Notes: generated by a model not told the origin, from the sequence alone. A stretch of DNA of 64,000 bases from Candidatus Gastranaerophilales bacterium (GCA_944323035.1 CALUQY010000001.1:67131-131130), one strand, 5' to 3'; shown: positions 17,672 to 26,245, counted from the first letter of the stretch. A program made the numbers and translations.

Positions 17672-18565
17672 ATGGGAACAGATAAATTTCATTTTTCATT
17701 CTGGGCAATATTAAGCAAAGTTTTCTTCTTAACTCTAGGAGCTCTTATTGCAGCATTTGCACTTGAATGTTTTCTTGTTCCAAATAATATCATTGACGGC
17801 GGAATTGTCGGGATTTCAATTATCTTAAACCACTTTTTCAAATACGGACTGGGTGTTTTCATATTCTTGTTGAACATTCCGTTTGTATTTCTTGCATTCA
17901 ATAAAATCGGCAAAAAATTCGTAGTACAGACGATCTACGCGGTAACAGCGCTTTCTGTCGGGGTTAATTTCTTTCACCACCACGATGTAATAACGACCCA
18001 GCCGATTTTAATAATTGTATTCGGCGGGATTTTGCTTGGTACCGGGGTCGGACTGGTGCTTAAAAACGGCGGTTCAATGGACGGGACTGAAATTCTTTCC
18101 GTTGTATTATCAAAGAAATACGGATTTTCTGTCGGTGAGTGGATTATGGCGTTTAACGTCCTGATTTACGCGGCAGCCGGATTTGTATTCGGCGTTGAAA
18201 ATGCAATGTATGCGGTTATAACATATTTAATTGCATATAAAGTTATCGACATTGTTCAGGTAGGCTTCAATACTTCAAAAGCGGTAAGAATTATAAGCAA
18301 CCACACAAACGAAATCGGCAAAGAGCTTATGGAAACCCTTGAACTCGGCGTTACATACATAAAAGGAACCGGCGCTTACTCAGGCAACGAAAAGAATATG
18401 ATTTACTGCGTAGTTTCACGCCTTGAACTTAACAAACTAAAAGAAATTACAAAAGAAATTGATAAAAATGCCTTTATAGTTATCGCCGATGTTGCCGAAA
18501 CCTATGGCGGTACAATCAAAAAAGATAAAAAGAAAAAAAAGAAAAAAACAAAAAATCCGGTTTAA
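17672..18565 (+). CDS. YitT-family membrane protein
   Basis: 297 residues. About five transmembrane helices (DUF161 half, residues 15-175) are followed by a soluble DUF2179-type domain (about 215-285: ITKEIDKNAFIVIADVAETYGG). Family signatures are LVPNNIIDGGIVGISIIL and NGGSMDGTEILSVVLSKKYGFSVGE. Its function is not established; transport is often suggested. It follows cdaA by two bases. The lysine-rich tail after residue 280 overlaps the A-rich side of the terminator stem. Confidence 0.88.
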   Translation: MGTDKFHFSFWAILSKVFFLTLGALIAAFALECFLVPNNIIDGGIVGISIILNHFFKYGLGVFIFLLNIPFVFLAFNKIGKKFVVQTIYAVTALSVGVNFFHHHDVITTQPILIIVFGGILLGTGVGLVLKNGGSMDGTEILSVVLSKKYGFSVGEWIMAFNVLIYAAAGFVFGVENAMYAVITYLIAYKVIDIVQVGFNTSKAVRIISNHTNEIGKELMETLELGVTYIKGTGAYSGNEKNMIYCVVSRLELNKLKEITKEIDKNAFIVIADVAETYGGTIKKDKKKKKKKTKNPV

Positions 18566-18580
18566 AACCGGATTTTTTTA
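18551..18580 (+). terminator. Terminator overlapping the yitT stop codon
   Basis: AAAATCCGGTTT and AAACCGGATTTTTTT form the stem; the TAA stop of yitT lies in the loop. Confidence 0.9.
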
Positions 18581-18617
18581 TATCACCGGCTAAGCCGGAC
18601 ACAAAATTTGTCGTATA

Positions 18618-18914
18618 TTAAAAGTGCATATCAAAATTCGGCGGATTACCGTTAGTTTTCAAATCCTGAATACGCATAGCCTGCCCGATTGTAAAACTTT
18701 CCGCGTTCATTTTGTTAATTTTATATGTTAAATCCCCGCTAAAAACTTCCTCATTTTCCTCTAAAAATTTAAACAGAGGATCAATAGGCGCTTTTGCTAC
18801 ATTACCCAGAGTGTCGCCCATTTGTTTTAATGTACGTTCGCCAGGAATCGGAACTTTTACGTTGAAACCAAATGGTTTATAGGGTCTGTTAAAAGATGCA
18901 CCTGATTCTGTCAT
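18618..18914 (-). CDS. Small hypothetical protein
   Basis: 98 residues with a clear upstream Shine-Dalgarno (CAGGAG before the ATG). It is soluble and has no recognisable domain; the segment LTYKINKMNAESFTIGQAMRIQDLKTNG is the most regular part. The wording NKMNAESFTIGQAM faintly recalls small type III/flagellar-associated or regulatory proteins, but I would not assign a function. Convergent with the yitT operon. Confidence 0.6.
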   Translation of the reverse strand: MTESGASFNRPYKPFGFNVKVPIPGERTLKQMGDTLGNVAKAPIDPLFKFLEENEEVFSGDLTYKINKMNAESFTIGQAMRIQDLKTNGNPPNFDMHF

Positions 18915-19067
18915 TTGTTTATACTCCTGTTTATAAGATACATTTACCTTATCGGCACTTTAAAAACAGAAGTTTAATTTTAGCTTTTACATGATTAAGT
19001 TTTATTAACATTACCTGAAATCTAAGTAATTTTTCGTGCTATAATACGGGAACAATAAGGAGTTTTA

Positions 19068-19922
19068 ATGATGAGTGAAGACTTATTTGAATATGAAGTT
19101 TTAACCGGTGAAAATCTTAGTCTGCAAGCAGTTGTCGATTTGCACGCTATCAGTAACGTTTTGAGTGAATTTTTTGATGTTCCGGCCTGTACATTCGTAA
19201 AAAACGGCTTTGTGTTTTCCGCTGCGCTGGGTAAAAGTTCTAATGACGCATATCTTAAAGCGTTCGATTGTGACCCGCTGAGCAGTTTCACCGCAAGCGT
19301 CGGGTTCAGTTCAACCGTTGATGCCGAAACTGCAAAACATCTTCAATCCTATGCGATTCCAATGATTGTTGCAGTAGATTTTGATGCCGAAGCTGTTGAT
19401 ATTCTGACTCAAAACAGCGAAACTATTCTTATAAAACTCCTTTCACCGTTAAAAAGTTACAAAGCCTATGAACAGGCCGTCGTAACACATACTCCGTTTG
19501 GTGAAATCCGCGCCGAAAGCAAAAATAAAATTGAACTGGATAAAAACACATTCAAAATTGCGACAAAAACCAAACCGACTACAGAACAAATTGAAGACGC
19601 TATTTTTGCGTGGAAAATTGCAAAATATCTATCGCCAATCTGCGCTATGGCTGCAAAGGATTTCAAGACTTTAAGCATTTATCAGGCGCAGGCAAACTGC
19701 CAGAATGCAGTGGAGCATGTGCTTAATTTTGCCTGTGACAATTCTAAAAATGCTGTACTGTATGTAAGTGATGACAATCTGACAGAAGGTATTATCCACG
19801 CTGCCGCACAGGGAAGAATCGGGTTAATTATCTATTCCGGCGGCAAACATCTTAATATGAAAATTAACAACCTTGCAGACAAATTCAATATTGCAATTTT
19901 AACAACCGGAATTAAAATTTAA
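19068..19922 (+). CDS. Degenerate PurH (AICAR transformylase)-like protein
   Basis: 284 residues. By eye it follows the C-terminal AICAR transformylase domain of PurH from end to end: DVPACTFVKNG for EPACVIVKHAN, KAFDCDPLSSFTASVGFSS for the TDPTSAFGG block, VDAETAKHL, KPTTEQIEDAIFAWKIAKYL for PTEQELRDALFCWKVAKFV, and an ending IIYSGG...LADKFNIAILTTG. The catalytic His of VKH, the SN of KSNAIV and the folate-site GAGQMSR block are all replaced, and the IMP cyclohydrolase domain is absent. It is therefore probably a non-catalytic paralogue, perhaps a binding or sensing protein. It is followed 11 bases later by a deaminase gene. Confidence 0.7.
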   Translation: MMSEDLFEYEVLTGENLSLQAVVDLHAISNVLSEFFDVPACTFVKNGFVFSAALGKSSNDAYLKAFDCDPLSSFTASVGFSSTVDAETAKHLQSYAIPMIVAVDFDAEAVDILTQNSETILIKLLSPLKSYKAYEQAVVTHTPFGEIRAESKNKIELDKNTFKIATKTKPTTEQIEDAIFAWKIAKYLSPICAMAAKDFKTLSIYQAQANCQNAVEHVLNFACDNSKNAVLYVSDDNLTEGIIHAAAQGRIGLIIYSGGKHLNMKINNLADKFNIAILTTGIKI

Positions 19923-19933
19923 GGATAGAAATT

Positions 19934-20383
19934 ATGAAAATTAAAAGCTGGGAAGAATATTTTTTAGATCTGGCAAAAACCTGTGCAAGCCGGTCAAACT
20001 GTTTAAGAGCGCAGGTAGGCGCCGTAATTGTTGGTGATGATAAAAAGATTAAAGCAACGGGCTACAACGGAACCCCTTCAAAAGTGGAATCGTGCTACGA
20101 ACGCGGCGAATGCTACAGAATAAAGAACAATATTCCGTCCGGAACCTGTTACGAAACCTGCCGTTCAATCCACGCGGAACAAAACGCTATTATTCAAGCC
20201 GGTCAGGACAGATGTATGGACGCGACAATGTATATCTGGGGGCATAACTTCATCTGTATTCTTTGCAAACGCTTTATTTTACAGGCAGGGATTAAAAAGG
20301 TTGTCCTGAAAAAAGATGAAAATTCACCTGTAGTAACGGTCACTGCGGAAGAAATCAGAAAAGAACTGGAAGAACAGTATTAA
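19934..20383 (+). CDS. dCMP deaminase-family (ComEB-like) protein
   Basis: 149 residues of the zinc-dependent cytidine/deoxycytidylate deaminase fold. CASRSNCLRAQVGAVIV, ATGYNGTPS and SIHAEQNAIIQAG (HAE: zinc ligand and proton shuttle) are intact. The second zinc motif, normally PCxxC, reads ICILC, so both cysteines are kept but the proline is lost. It probably converts dCMP to dUMP for thymidylate synthesis. It lies 11 bases behind the PurH-like gene and has AAGGATAGAA upstream. Confidence 0.88.
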   Translation: MKIKSWEEYFLDLAKTCASRSNCLRAQVGAVIVGDDKKIKATGYNGTPSKVESCYERGECYRIKNNIPSGTCYETCRSIHAEQNAIIQAGQDRCMDATMYIWGHNFICILCKRFILQAGIKKVVLKKDENSPVVTVTAEEIRKELEEQY

Positions 20384-20389
20384 AGCGCA

Positions 20390-21373
20390 TCAGCCCGCAA
20401 CTATTGTTTTTACGATATCTTCTGCGCTGAGTTTGAGGCAGTCAAGATTTTCGCACGATGTTTGCCGCCGTTCCCAAAGACAAGGCTTTAGAGGGCATTT
20501 ATCATTGGCTTTTAGCGCAGTGACTGAAGGGGGAATAAGTTTTTTATCATCAGTCGGGCCAAAAACCGCATAAGTTTTAACCCCGAGTGCAACCGCGACA
20601 TGCAGCGGTGCAGAATCCGAGCAGACAAACTTTTGCGCACTTGAAATCAACTGCGCAAGCTCTTTAAGATTTTTTGTTTTGCCGTAAAGATTTTCAAATT
20701 CGACATCCGCACAGAGGCTGACAATTTTTTCAATGCACTCTTTATCATCCGGCCCACCGGCAAGCCGTACCTTCTTACCCGCCGCAGCAAGTCCCCGGAC
20801 AACATCCGCCCAGATTTCAGGCGTAATCGTTTTAATCATATTTTTTTCAACGCTGATTTTACTAACCCCCGGGTGTATCAAGACAGAATATTCAATCACC
20901 GGCGCCCGCTCAACATCAATCTGCGGAAGCTCAGTTTTCAAAGAAGTCAACGGCGTAATCAAGTCGTGATACATCGCCGCTGCGTACTGATTTTTATTCA
21001 GCGGAACCGCAGCGGTTAAAAGTTTCCGGCTTAATCTGCCGCTATCGTACCCGTAACGTTCTTTTATCCCCGTAAGAAACAGCAAAACAGGAATTAATTT
21101 GTTTCCGCCCGAGGACACTACAATATCATAATGCCCGCGCCATGCCTGCATAACCAGTTTCATCAACTCAAAATATTTATTTCCGCGCTTTAAATCAACA
21201 AGGATTAAATCATCAATTTTATCTGTTAAATCCTTAATTCCGCGGCTTCTAGGCTCCAGCGCAAGGGTAATATAAGAGTTTGGAAACGCCTTTTTCAACG
21301 AAATAATTGTCGGAAGAAACAGTATTTCATCCCCGATTCCGCCAAAATTGATTAGAAGTATTTTTTTCTTCAT
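20390..21373 (-). CDS. Glycosyltransferase family 9 (heptosyltransferase-like)
   Basis: 327 residues with a two-Rossmann GT-B layout. The N-terminus LLINFGGIGDEILFLPTIISLKKAFP and the C-terminal donor site FVCSDSAPLHVAVALGVKTYAVFGPTDDKKLIPP are the ADP-heptose:LPS transferase signatures. It would add a sugar to the LPS core or another envelope glycan at the inner membrane. The end KCPLKPCLWERRQTSCENLDCL is Cys-rich, as often seen in this family. The gene begins 5 bases after queA and is probably cotranscribed with it. Confidence 0.9.
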   Translation of the reverse strand: MKKKILLINFGGIGDEILFLPTIISLKKAFPNSYITLALEPRSRGIKDLTDKIDDLILVDLKRGNKYFELMKLVMQAWRGHYDIVVSSGGNKLIPVLLFLTGIKERYGYDSGRLSRKLLTAAVPLNKNQYAAAMYHDLITPLTSLKTELPQIDVERAPVIEYSVLIHPGVSKISVEKNMIKTITPEIWADVVRGLAAAGKKVRLAGGPDDKECIEKIVSLCADVEFENLYGKTKNLKELAQLISSAQKFVCSDSAPLHVAVALGVKTYAVFGPTDDKKLIPPSVTALKANDKCPLKPCLWERRQTSCENLDCLKLSAEDIVKTIVAG

Positions 21374-21378
21374 GCCGG

Positions 21379-22431
21379 TTACCTCGTCTTAAGGTACATA
21401 CAATCGCCGTAGCTGTAAAAGCGGTACTTATTCGCAATCGCCTCTTTGTAAGCCCTGAAAATAAAATCCTTACCCATAAGCGCGCTGACGAGCATTAAAA
21501 GAGTGGACTTTGGCAGGTGAAAGTTTGTGATTAAATTGTCCACAACTTTAAACTCATAAGGTGGATAGATAAAGAGCGTAGACGCATCATGGCAGGCTTT
21601 AATTTCACCGTAAAGCTTATACGCCGTTTCAAGAGTTCTAACCGTTGTTGTACCGACCGCGACAAGTGTTTTGCCCTGTGCTTTAGCGCGATTTATAAGT
21701 TCAGCCGTTTCCTGCGGAATTTCAAAGGTTTCAGAATCCATTTTGTGCTCAAGAACATTTTCACACTTAACCGGCCGGAATGTTCCCAAACCCACATTAA
21801 GCGTGACATATCCGATTTCAACGCCTTTTTTCGCAAGCCGCGCAAGAATTTCTTCCGTAAAATGCAAGCCGGCTGTCGGCGCCGCAACAGAGCCTTCCTT
21901 CACCGCATAAACTGTCTGATAGCGCTCAAAATCCAGTTTTTTCAATTCATCAGACGTCATTTTGCGCTCAATATACGGCGGAAGCGGAATATTCCCGACA
22001 CGGTGAAGAACTTCAAAAATATTTCCTTCATATTCAAGCCTTACAAGCCATTTCCCGTCATCTTCAAGCGGTTCCAGAACCTCAACGGCTAAATCCCCGC
22101 TAATCTTTATCTTTGTACCGGATTTAACCCGTTTTGAAGGCTTAATGAGCACTTCCCAGTTATGCCCGTCAAGCTGTTTAAGCAAAAACACTTCAATATG
22201 AGCGCCGGTTTCCTCTTTAACCCCGAAAAGTCTTGCCGGAATAACTTTTGTGTTATTCAAAATCAAAATACAATTTTCATCCAAAAGGTCAACAATATCG
22301 TAAAAATGTTTATGTTGGATAGACTCATCGGTCTTATCCAACACTAACATTCTTGAATTTTCTCTTTTTTCAGAAGGGAACTGCGCGATTAATTCTTCCG
22401 GCAGTTCATAGTCAAATTCCGATAACAACAT
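21379..22431 (-). CDS. queA: S-adenosylmethionine:tRNA ribosyltransferase-isomerase QueA
   Basis: 350 residues, the full family length. Markers are FDYELPEELIAQFPSEKRENSRMLVLD, LILNNTKVIPARLFG, GSVAAPTAGLHFTEEIL, YVTLNVGLGTFRPVK and DNLITNFHLPKSTLLMLVSALMG. The enzyme makes epoxyqueuosine on GUN-anticodon tRNAs. It follows yidC by 10 bases on the same strand and is followed by the GT9 gene. Confidence 0.96.
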   Translation of the reverse strand: MLLSEFDYELPEELIAQFPSEKRENSRMLVLDKTDESIQHKHFYDIVDLLDENCILILNNTKVIPARLFGVKEETGAHIEVFLLKQLDGHNWEVLIKPSKRVKSGTKIKISGDLAVEVLEPLEDDGKWLVRLEYEGNIFEVLHRVGNIPLPPYIERKMTSDELKKLDFERYQTVYAVKEGSVAAPTAGLHFTEEILARLAKKGVEIGYVTLNVGLGTFRPVKCENVLEHKMDSETFEIPQETAELINRAKAQGKTLVAVGTTTVRTLETAYKLYGEIKACHDASTLFIYPPYEFKVVDNLITNFHLPKSTLLMLVSALMGKDFIFRAYKEAIANKYRFYSYGDCMYLKTR

Positions 22432-22441
22432 GCCTGCCGCC

Positions 22442-23575
22442 TTAATTTTTCTCTTCTACTTTTTTGGCATTCTTCAAATCATCATCAGAAACTTTGCCTT
22501 CTTTTTTCTCAAATTCGGCATCAATCTGTTTATTGACAATAACCGTCTGGATAATCTGAATAATATTACTTGTTACAAGATACAACAGAACACCCGCAGG
22601 TATAGGGATTATGATAAATGTACCGATAATCATAATCGGCATAAACGTTCCCATTGATTTTTGAATTGCCTGCTGTGTAGGATCTGTGTTTTGATTTTTC
22701 TGAGTTCCCATCATAATCTTCTGGGAAAGGAACATTGTTGCACCGAATAAAATAATCAAAGCTAAAACGTCATAATGGAAAGAACCCTGCTTTGTAAGCG
22801 GTTTGGTCGGAACAGATGCGACCAGAAGGTTGTCAAATTTCTTTTCAAATCTAACATTTTCGGACTCTCTTATGTAGCGTTTGTTAACTTTAGTACCGCC
22901 CTTGTAAGCCCCGAGGTTCATAACAGGAATTTCAGCAGCCTGAACCTTTCCGATTTCATCAAGCGAGATGTTAAAACTGTCTACATTGACTTTTAATCCT
23001 AAATCCTCACCCGGAACGACTTCCCCTTGAACTTTTACAGCAGTTGCCGGAGAGTCAATTTTCACTTCCTGGGTTCTTCCGTCAGTCAGGAAAATTTTAG
23101 CGTTATTGCCGGCCATAAAATGATCGTTGGCGTTAACTTCAAAAACGTTATCATCCGAAACGCCGAAAGCGCTTATACCGCGAAGCGTAGTGTCCAGTCT
23201 TTTAATAAATAGAAACTGGCTGTCGCCTGCTATCTGGATAAACTGCGGGCTCATCAACGCTGTATATAACAAGATGAAAATCGGCATTTGAATTAACAAA
23301 GGCAAACACCCGCCCATAGGATTGAACTTGTGTTCCTTGTAAAATTCCATCATTTTCATCTGCATTTTTTGCGGGTCGCTTTTGTAACGTTCCTGAATAG
23401 CTTTAAGTTTCGGCTGTAACTTTTGCATTACGCGCATAGAACGCTGCTGCGACACATTCAAATGCCACATTGAAAGTCTTATAACAATCGTCAAAACAAT
23501 AATCGCTACGCCGTAATTCCCGACAAAAGATGATATACCTTTTAATATTTCAATAGTTAATGTTGTAAAATCCAA
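22442..23575 (-). CDS. yidC: Membrane insertase YidC with large periplasmic insertion
   Basis: 377 residues. The five-helix insertase core is split: helix one and the cytoplasmic hairpin (VLTIVIRLSMWHLNVSQQRSMRVMQKLQPKLKAIQERYK), then FNPMGGCLPLLIQMPIFILLYTAL, and later YDVLALIILFGATMFLSQK and MPIMIIGTFIIIPIPAGVLLYLVTSN. Between them (about residues 125-260) sits a beta-rich insertion. I recall a comparable insertion in cyanobacterial YidC, and no large N-terminal P1 domain is present. It folds and inserts inner-membrane proteins, including ATP synthase subunits a and c. Confidence 0.93.
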   Translation of the reverse strand: MDFTTLTIEILKGISSFVGNYGVAIIVLTIVIRLSMWHLNVSQQRSMRVMQKLQPKLKAIQERYKSDPQKMQMKMMEFYKEHKFNPMGGCLPLLIQMPIFILLYTALMSPQFIQIAGDSQFLFIKRLDTTLRGISAFGVSDDNVFEVNANDHFMAGNNAKIFLTDGRTQEVKIDSPATAVKVQGEVVPGEDLGLKVNVDSFNISLDEIGKVQAAEIPVMNLGAYKGGTKVNKRYIRESENVRFEKKFDNLLVASVPTKPLTKQGSFHYDVLALIILFGATMFLSQKIMMGTQKNQNTDPTQQAIQKSMGTFMPIMIIGTFIIIPIPAGVLLYLVTSNIIQIIQTVIVNKQIDAEFEKKEGKVSDDDLKNAKKVEEKN

Positions 23576-23665
23576 TTTCCCTAATCCTCATGATAATGTA
23601 ATAATAAAGCCCTAACGGAGCCAAAATTATGATACCATGAACAAGGGTAATTGCAAATGAACCTA

Positions 23666-24394
23666 TTACTTACCGGTATAATCCCGTAATATATGGGATG
23701 AAATATTCTTCATTTCGTCTGAAACTTTACCAGTCCATTTTGCATTTCCCGGACAAAAAGTTCTGCGGATTTTTTCTACGGTGACTTTGCCGTTCCTGAA
23801 ATACAAACGTTTCAAGGCCGAGCCTAGAGAGTCAATACAGGCTTCATAGCTTGCATTGTTTTGATACCCGCCTCCGGCTTTTTTCAAACCGGCAACATTA
23901 TAAGGTTTAGTTCCTTTTTTATCGCGTGCCGGTGCGTTGCCGTAACCGGATTCGGCATTAACAATTGCCATTAAAAACAAAGCATTTACGCCGTATTTTT
24001 CCTGAGCTTTCAAAAATGCTTCGCCCTGACCGGCCATTTTCGTGCCCTCAAGATATTTATTTAAATCCGCGGCCGTACCGGCAAACAGATGTTTCGTAAC
24101 ATTAAAATTGCTGCCGTAATTTTGTTCCAAACTATCAATAACAGCTTCGCCATTACCGTTCAAATTAATTTCCTCACTACCGGCAGCGCTATCGACCTCA
24201 TCTGCCGGCCGAAACGGAATCTTAATATCTTCACTCTTCACGGCCGTCAATTTAAATGCCGGATTCCATACCGACAACGGCTGACTTCCTGCATCATTCC
24301 ACGGTGCCGTATACCTAAACGGTTCGGGCTTATAAGGCACCCTGATACTGTCTGATTTTCCGGATAAAGTATTGTCATCTCCAATAGCCATCAT
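23666..24394 (-). CDS. Glucosaminidase-type peptidoglycan hydrolase
   Basis: 242 residues. The C-terminal half (about 105-240) is a lysozyme-fold glucosaminidase domain: FLKAQEKYGVNALFLMAIVNAESGYGNAPA carries the catalytic glutamate, followed by YNVAGLKKAGGGYQNNASYEACIDSLGSAL and FCPGNAKWTGKVSDEM. The N-terminal half is low-complexity and polar, with no signal peptide, so export would need another route or cell lysis. It cleaves or remodels peptidoglycan glycan chains. GGAGAG precedes the ATG. A dispersed repeat abuts its 5' side. Confidence 0.8.
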   Translation of the reverse strand: MMAIGDDNTLSGKSDSIRVPYKPEPFRYTAPWNDAGSQPLSVWNPAFKLTAVKSEDIKIPFRPADEVDSAAGSEEINLNGNGEAVIDSLEQNYGSNFNVTKHLFAGTAADLNKYLEGTKMAGQGEAFLKAQEKYGVNALFLMAIVNAESGYGNAPARDKKGTKPYNVAGLKKAGGGYQNNASYEACIDSLGSALKRLYFRNGKVTVEKIRRTFCPGNAKWTGKVSDEMKNISSHILRDYTGK

Positions 24395-24404
24395 TACTCT
24401 CCTT

Positions 24405-24563
24405 AATAAAGCAGTTCTCCGCCACTTCCGCCCCGCTGAACCGCGGGTCGCGCGTGGCTGCGCTGTCTAATACGCCACTCAAAAGTTTCGTTTGCGTGAG
24501 CGGGAGTTGCTCTGCAACTCATTCGCGCCATGTTCCTTATTGCGAAACTTTCTCGGACATTTA
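24405..24563 (+). repeat. 159-bp direct repeat, left copy
   Basis: Starts AATAAAGCAGTTCTCCGCC and ends TCTCGGACATTTA. It is identical to 27518-27676 except for one base (TTATTGCG versus TTATCGCG). The two copies face the same way and bracket the kinase-like gene and hipBA. The core is GC-rich with the arms CCGC...GCGG. Longer or shorter relatives are at 3115 and 10896. Confidence 0.92.
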
Positions 24564-24625
24564 TATTTATATATAACGTATATAAGGTTTAAAAATTGCT
24601 ATTAGTATGACAAATTTTTTACAAA

Positions 24626-25780
24626 CTAAAACATGCCCATGGCATTAGGCAGGGAAGAATGATATTCAAAAATCTGCGGCTGCAGGCGGCTCGAATATTC
24701 CACATGGTCATTATCCACTGACACCCACTCTTTTGCGGCAGTTCCGCTTTGAAAATCCACAGACTTTTTCAGTGCTTCGCCGGAATTTTCATCAAGCAGA
24801 AAAACATTATTAAAGCCGACATTATCATTATATTTCAGCCCCAGCTTTTTAAAATCCGGAAGATGTTCCATTATCACGTTCAAATCATTTGTATCACCGC
24901 GCACCGGCGTACGGTTTACAAACTCATAAACCATAAAATTCCGGTCATGGTTATAATAAACTAACGGCGCCGAATTCCGGCTTAAATTACGCGTCAAATA
25001 AGTATCAATTTTCGCAAGCGTACCGAGCGCATAAGGGTTATCTAAACTCCGCCGCTGCTCTTCTGCCATTTTTATAATATAACTTTTACCGATTTCGGTT
25101 TTAACCCCGAAAACATTTTTATCGGTTTTTCCTTCCGTAAAAATTTCAAACTCATAATTTTTACCGCCGGTATTTAATGGCGCAATATTTTTGCGGGGCT
25201 TATAACCTACCTCCATAAACGGTCTTAAATAATCAACGATATGAAACATATTATCCCGCGAAATTTCAACCGGCAGTGCACCGAGTTCAAACGGGGCATC
25301 ACCTTTTAGCTGCCGGTGTTTTTCCAGTAATTTTTCACCCTTCCAATCAGGCCGCAAAGCTAAAAGCTCCTCAACTGAATTCGCAGAACTGAATTTTTCA
25401 TCTATAAACCTGCTATATGCCGCCCGATACGGACTATTCGGCAAAAAAGTCATGAAATTAGCAGACCCTGAACCAACCTTCTCACAGAGAATATCCGTAT
25501 ACTCTGTCAGCCTGCGCGGATCTTCTACAAGGTTTGACACAAAAGCCTGACCTCTAACTTTATCCAGTAAAATATCAGACAGCAGAGCATCCATTGTCTT
25601 TGTATCTCCGCAAAGGCTTAAAAACGCCTGAACAGGCCTGCATTTGGCTGATAATTTGAGATAATCTTTATACAATAGCTCAAGCGGCTGTCCGGAAAAG
25701 TTTACTCTGCGGGCAGGGCTTTTATTTGGTAAAAGCGGCATAGATGTTCTATTTGTGGAATACGAATTTATTGTAAGCAT
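24626..25780 (-). CDS. Divergent protein kinase-fold protein
   Basis: 384 residues from the ATG at 25780, preferred over an upstream TTG/ATG because AAAAGGGG is correctly spaced before it. No named family is recognised, but the C-terminal half reads like a protein kinase: KSYIIKM (beta-3 lysine), NFMVYEFVNRTP (hinge), NDNVGFNNVFLLDENSG (matching D-x4-N of HRDxxxxN) and SVDFQSG (DFG-like). The histidine/arginine of HRD and the DFG glycine are lost. The N-terminus contains RRVNFSG, a pattern I associate with Melainabacteria-type surface or secreted proteins. It is divergent from hipBA and inside the 159-bp repeats; whether they work together is unknown. Confidence 0.65.
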   Translation of the reverse strand: MLTINSYSTNRTSMPLLPNKSPARRVNFSGQPLELLYKDYLKLSAKCRPVQAFLSLCGDTKTMDALLSDILLDKVRGQAFVSNLVEDPRRLTEYTDILCEKVGSGSANFMTFLPNSPYRAAYSRFIDEKFSSANSVEELLALRPDWKGEKLLEKHRQLKGDAPFELGALPVEISRDNMFHIVDYLRPFMEVGYKPRKNIAPLNTGGKNYEFEIFTEGKTDKNVFGVKTEIGKSYIIKMAEEQRRSLDNPYALGTLAKIDTYLTRNLSRNSAPLVYYNHDRNFMVYEFVNRTPVRGDTNDLNVIMEHLPDFKKLGLKYNDNVGFNNVFLLDENSGEALKKSVDFQSGTAAKEWVSVDNDHVEYSSRLQPQIFEYHSSLPNAMGMF

Positions 25781-25864
25781 GAAATTCCCCTTTTTCATGC
25801 TAAAACATATAAAAAAATTTTTTGCTATATAAAGTATAGTTTCTACTTGAAATTTCAAATAAAA

Positions 25865-25906
25865 TATATTATAATATATTTAAAATAGTATAGCATACAC
25901 TATAAT
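25865..25906 (+). promoter_or_regulatory. hipBA upstream region with candidate operators
   Basis: Between the divergent kinase-like gene and hipB. It holds the perfect palindrome TATATTATAATATA at 25865-25878, and TATAG-N6-CTATA at 25889-25904 overlapping a -10-like TATAAT at 25901-25906. HipB proteins bind short inverted repeats of this kind; the assignment is inference. Confidence 0.4.
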
Positions 25907-25919
25907 ATATTTTAACTTT

Positions 25920-26240
25920 ATGAAAAAAACATCAGTAATACCAATACCCGTAAATAAAGCATTAAAAAAGCTCGGTGCAGATTTAAAAGAAGCCCGTATA
26001 AAAAGACGGCTTACAATGGCACTGGTAGAGGAACGTGCAGGAATTACACATATTACCTTAACTAAAGTGGAAAAAGGCGATTCTGGTGTTTCTATGGGGA
26101 TTTATGCCAAAGTCATGTTTGTACTCGGTTTAATAGATAACCTTTACAACCTTGCAGACCCTGATAGTGATACGGTAGGCAAAATATATGATAAAGATAA
26201 TCTTCCACAACGAGTCCGTTATAAAAAGGACGAAGGATAA
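25920..26240 (+). CDS. hipB: HipB-type XRE antitoxin
   Basis: 106 residues with one XRE helix-turn-helix (about residues 16-72: LGADLKEARIKRRLTMALVEERAGITHITLTKVEKGDSGVSMGIYAKVMFVLGLID). The C-terminal tail (DKDNLPQRVRYKKDEG) is the kind of segment that contacts HipA. It is expected to bind its own promoter and neutralise HipA. The stop is five bases before hipA. Confidence 0.85.
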   Translation: MKKTSVIPIPVNKALKKLGADLKEARIKRRLTMALVEERAGITHITLTKVEKGDSGVSMGIYAKVMFVLGLIDNLYNLADPDSDTVGKIYDKDNLPQRVRYKKDEG

Positions 26241-26245
26241 AATTT

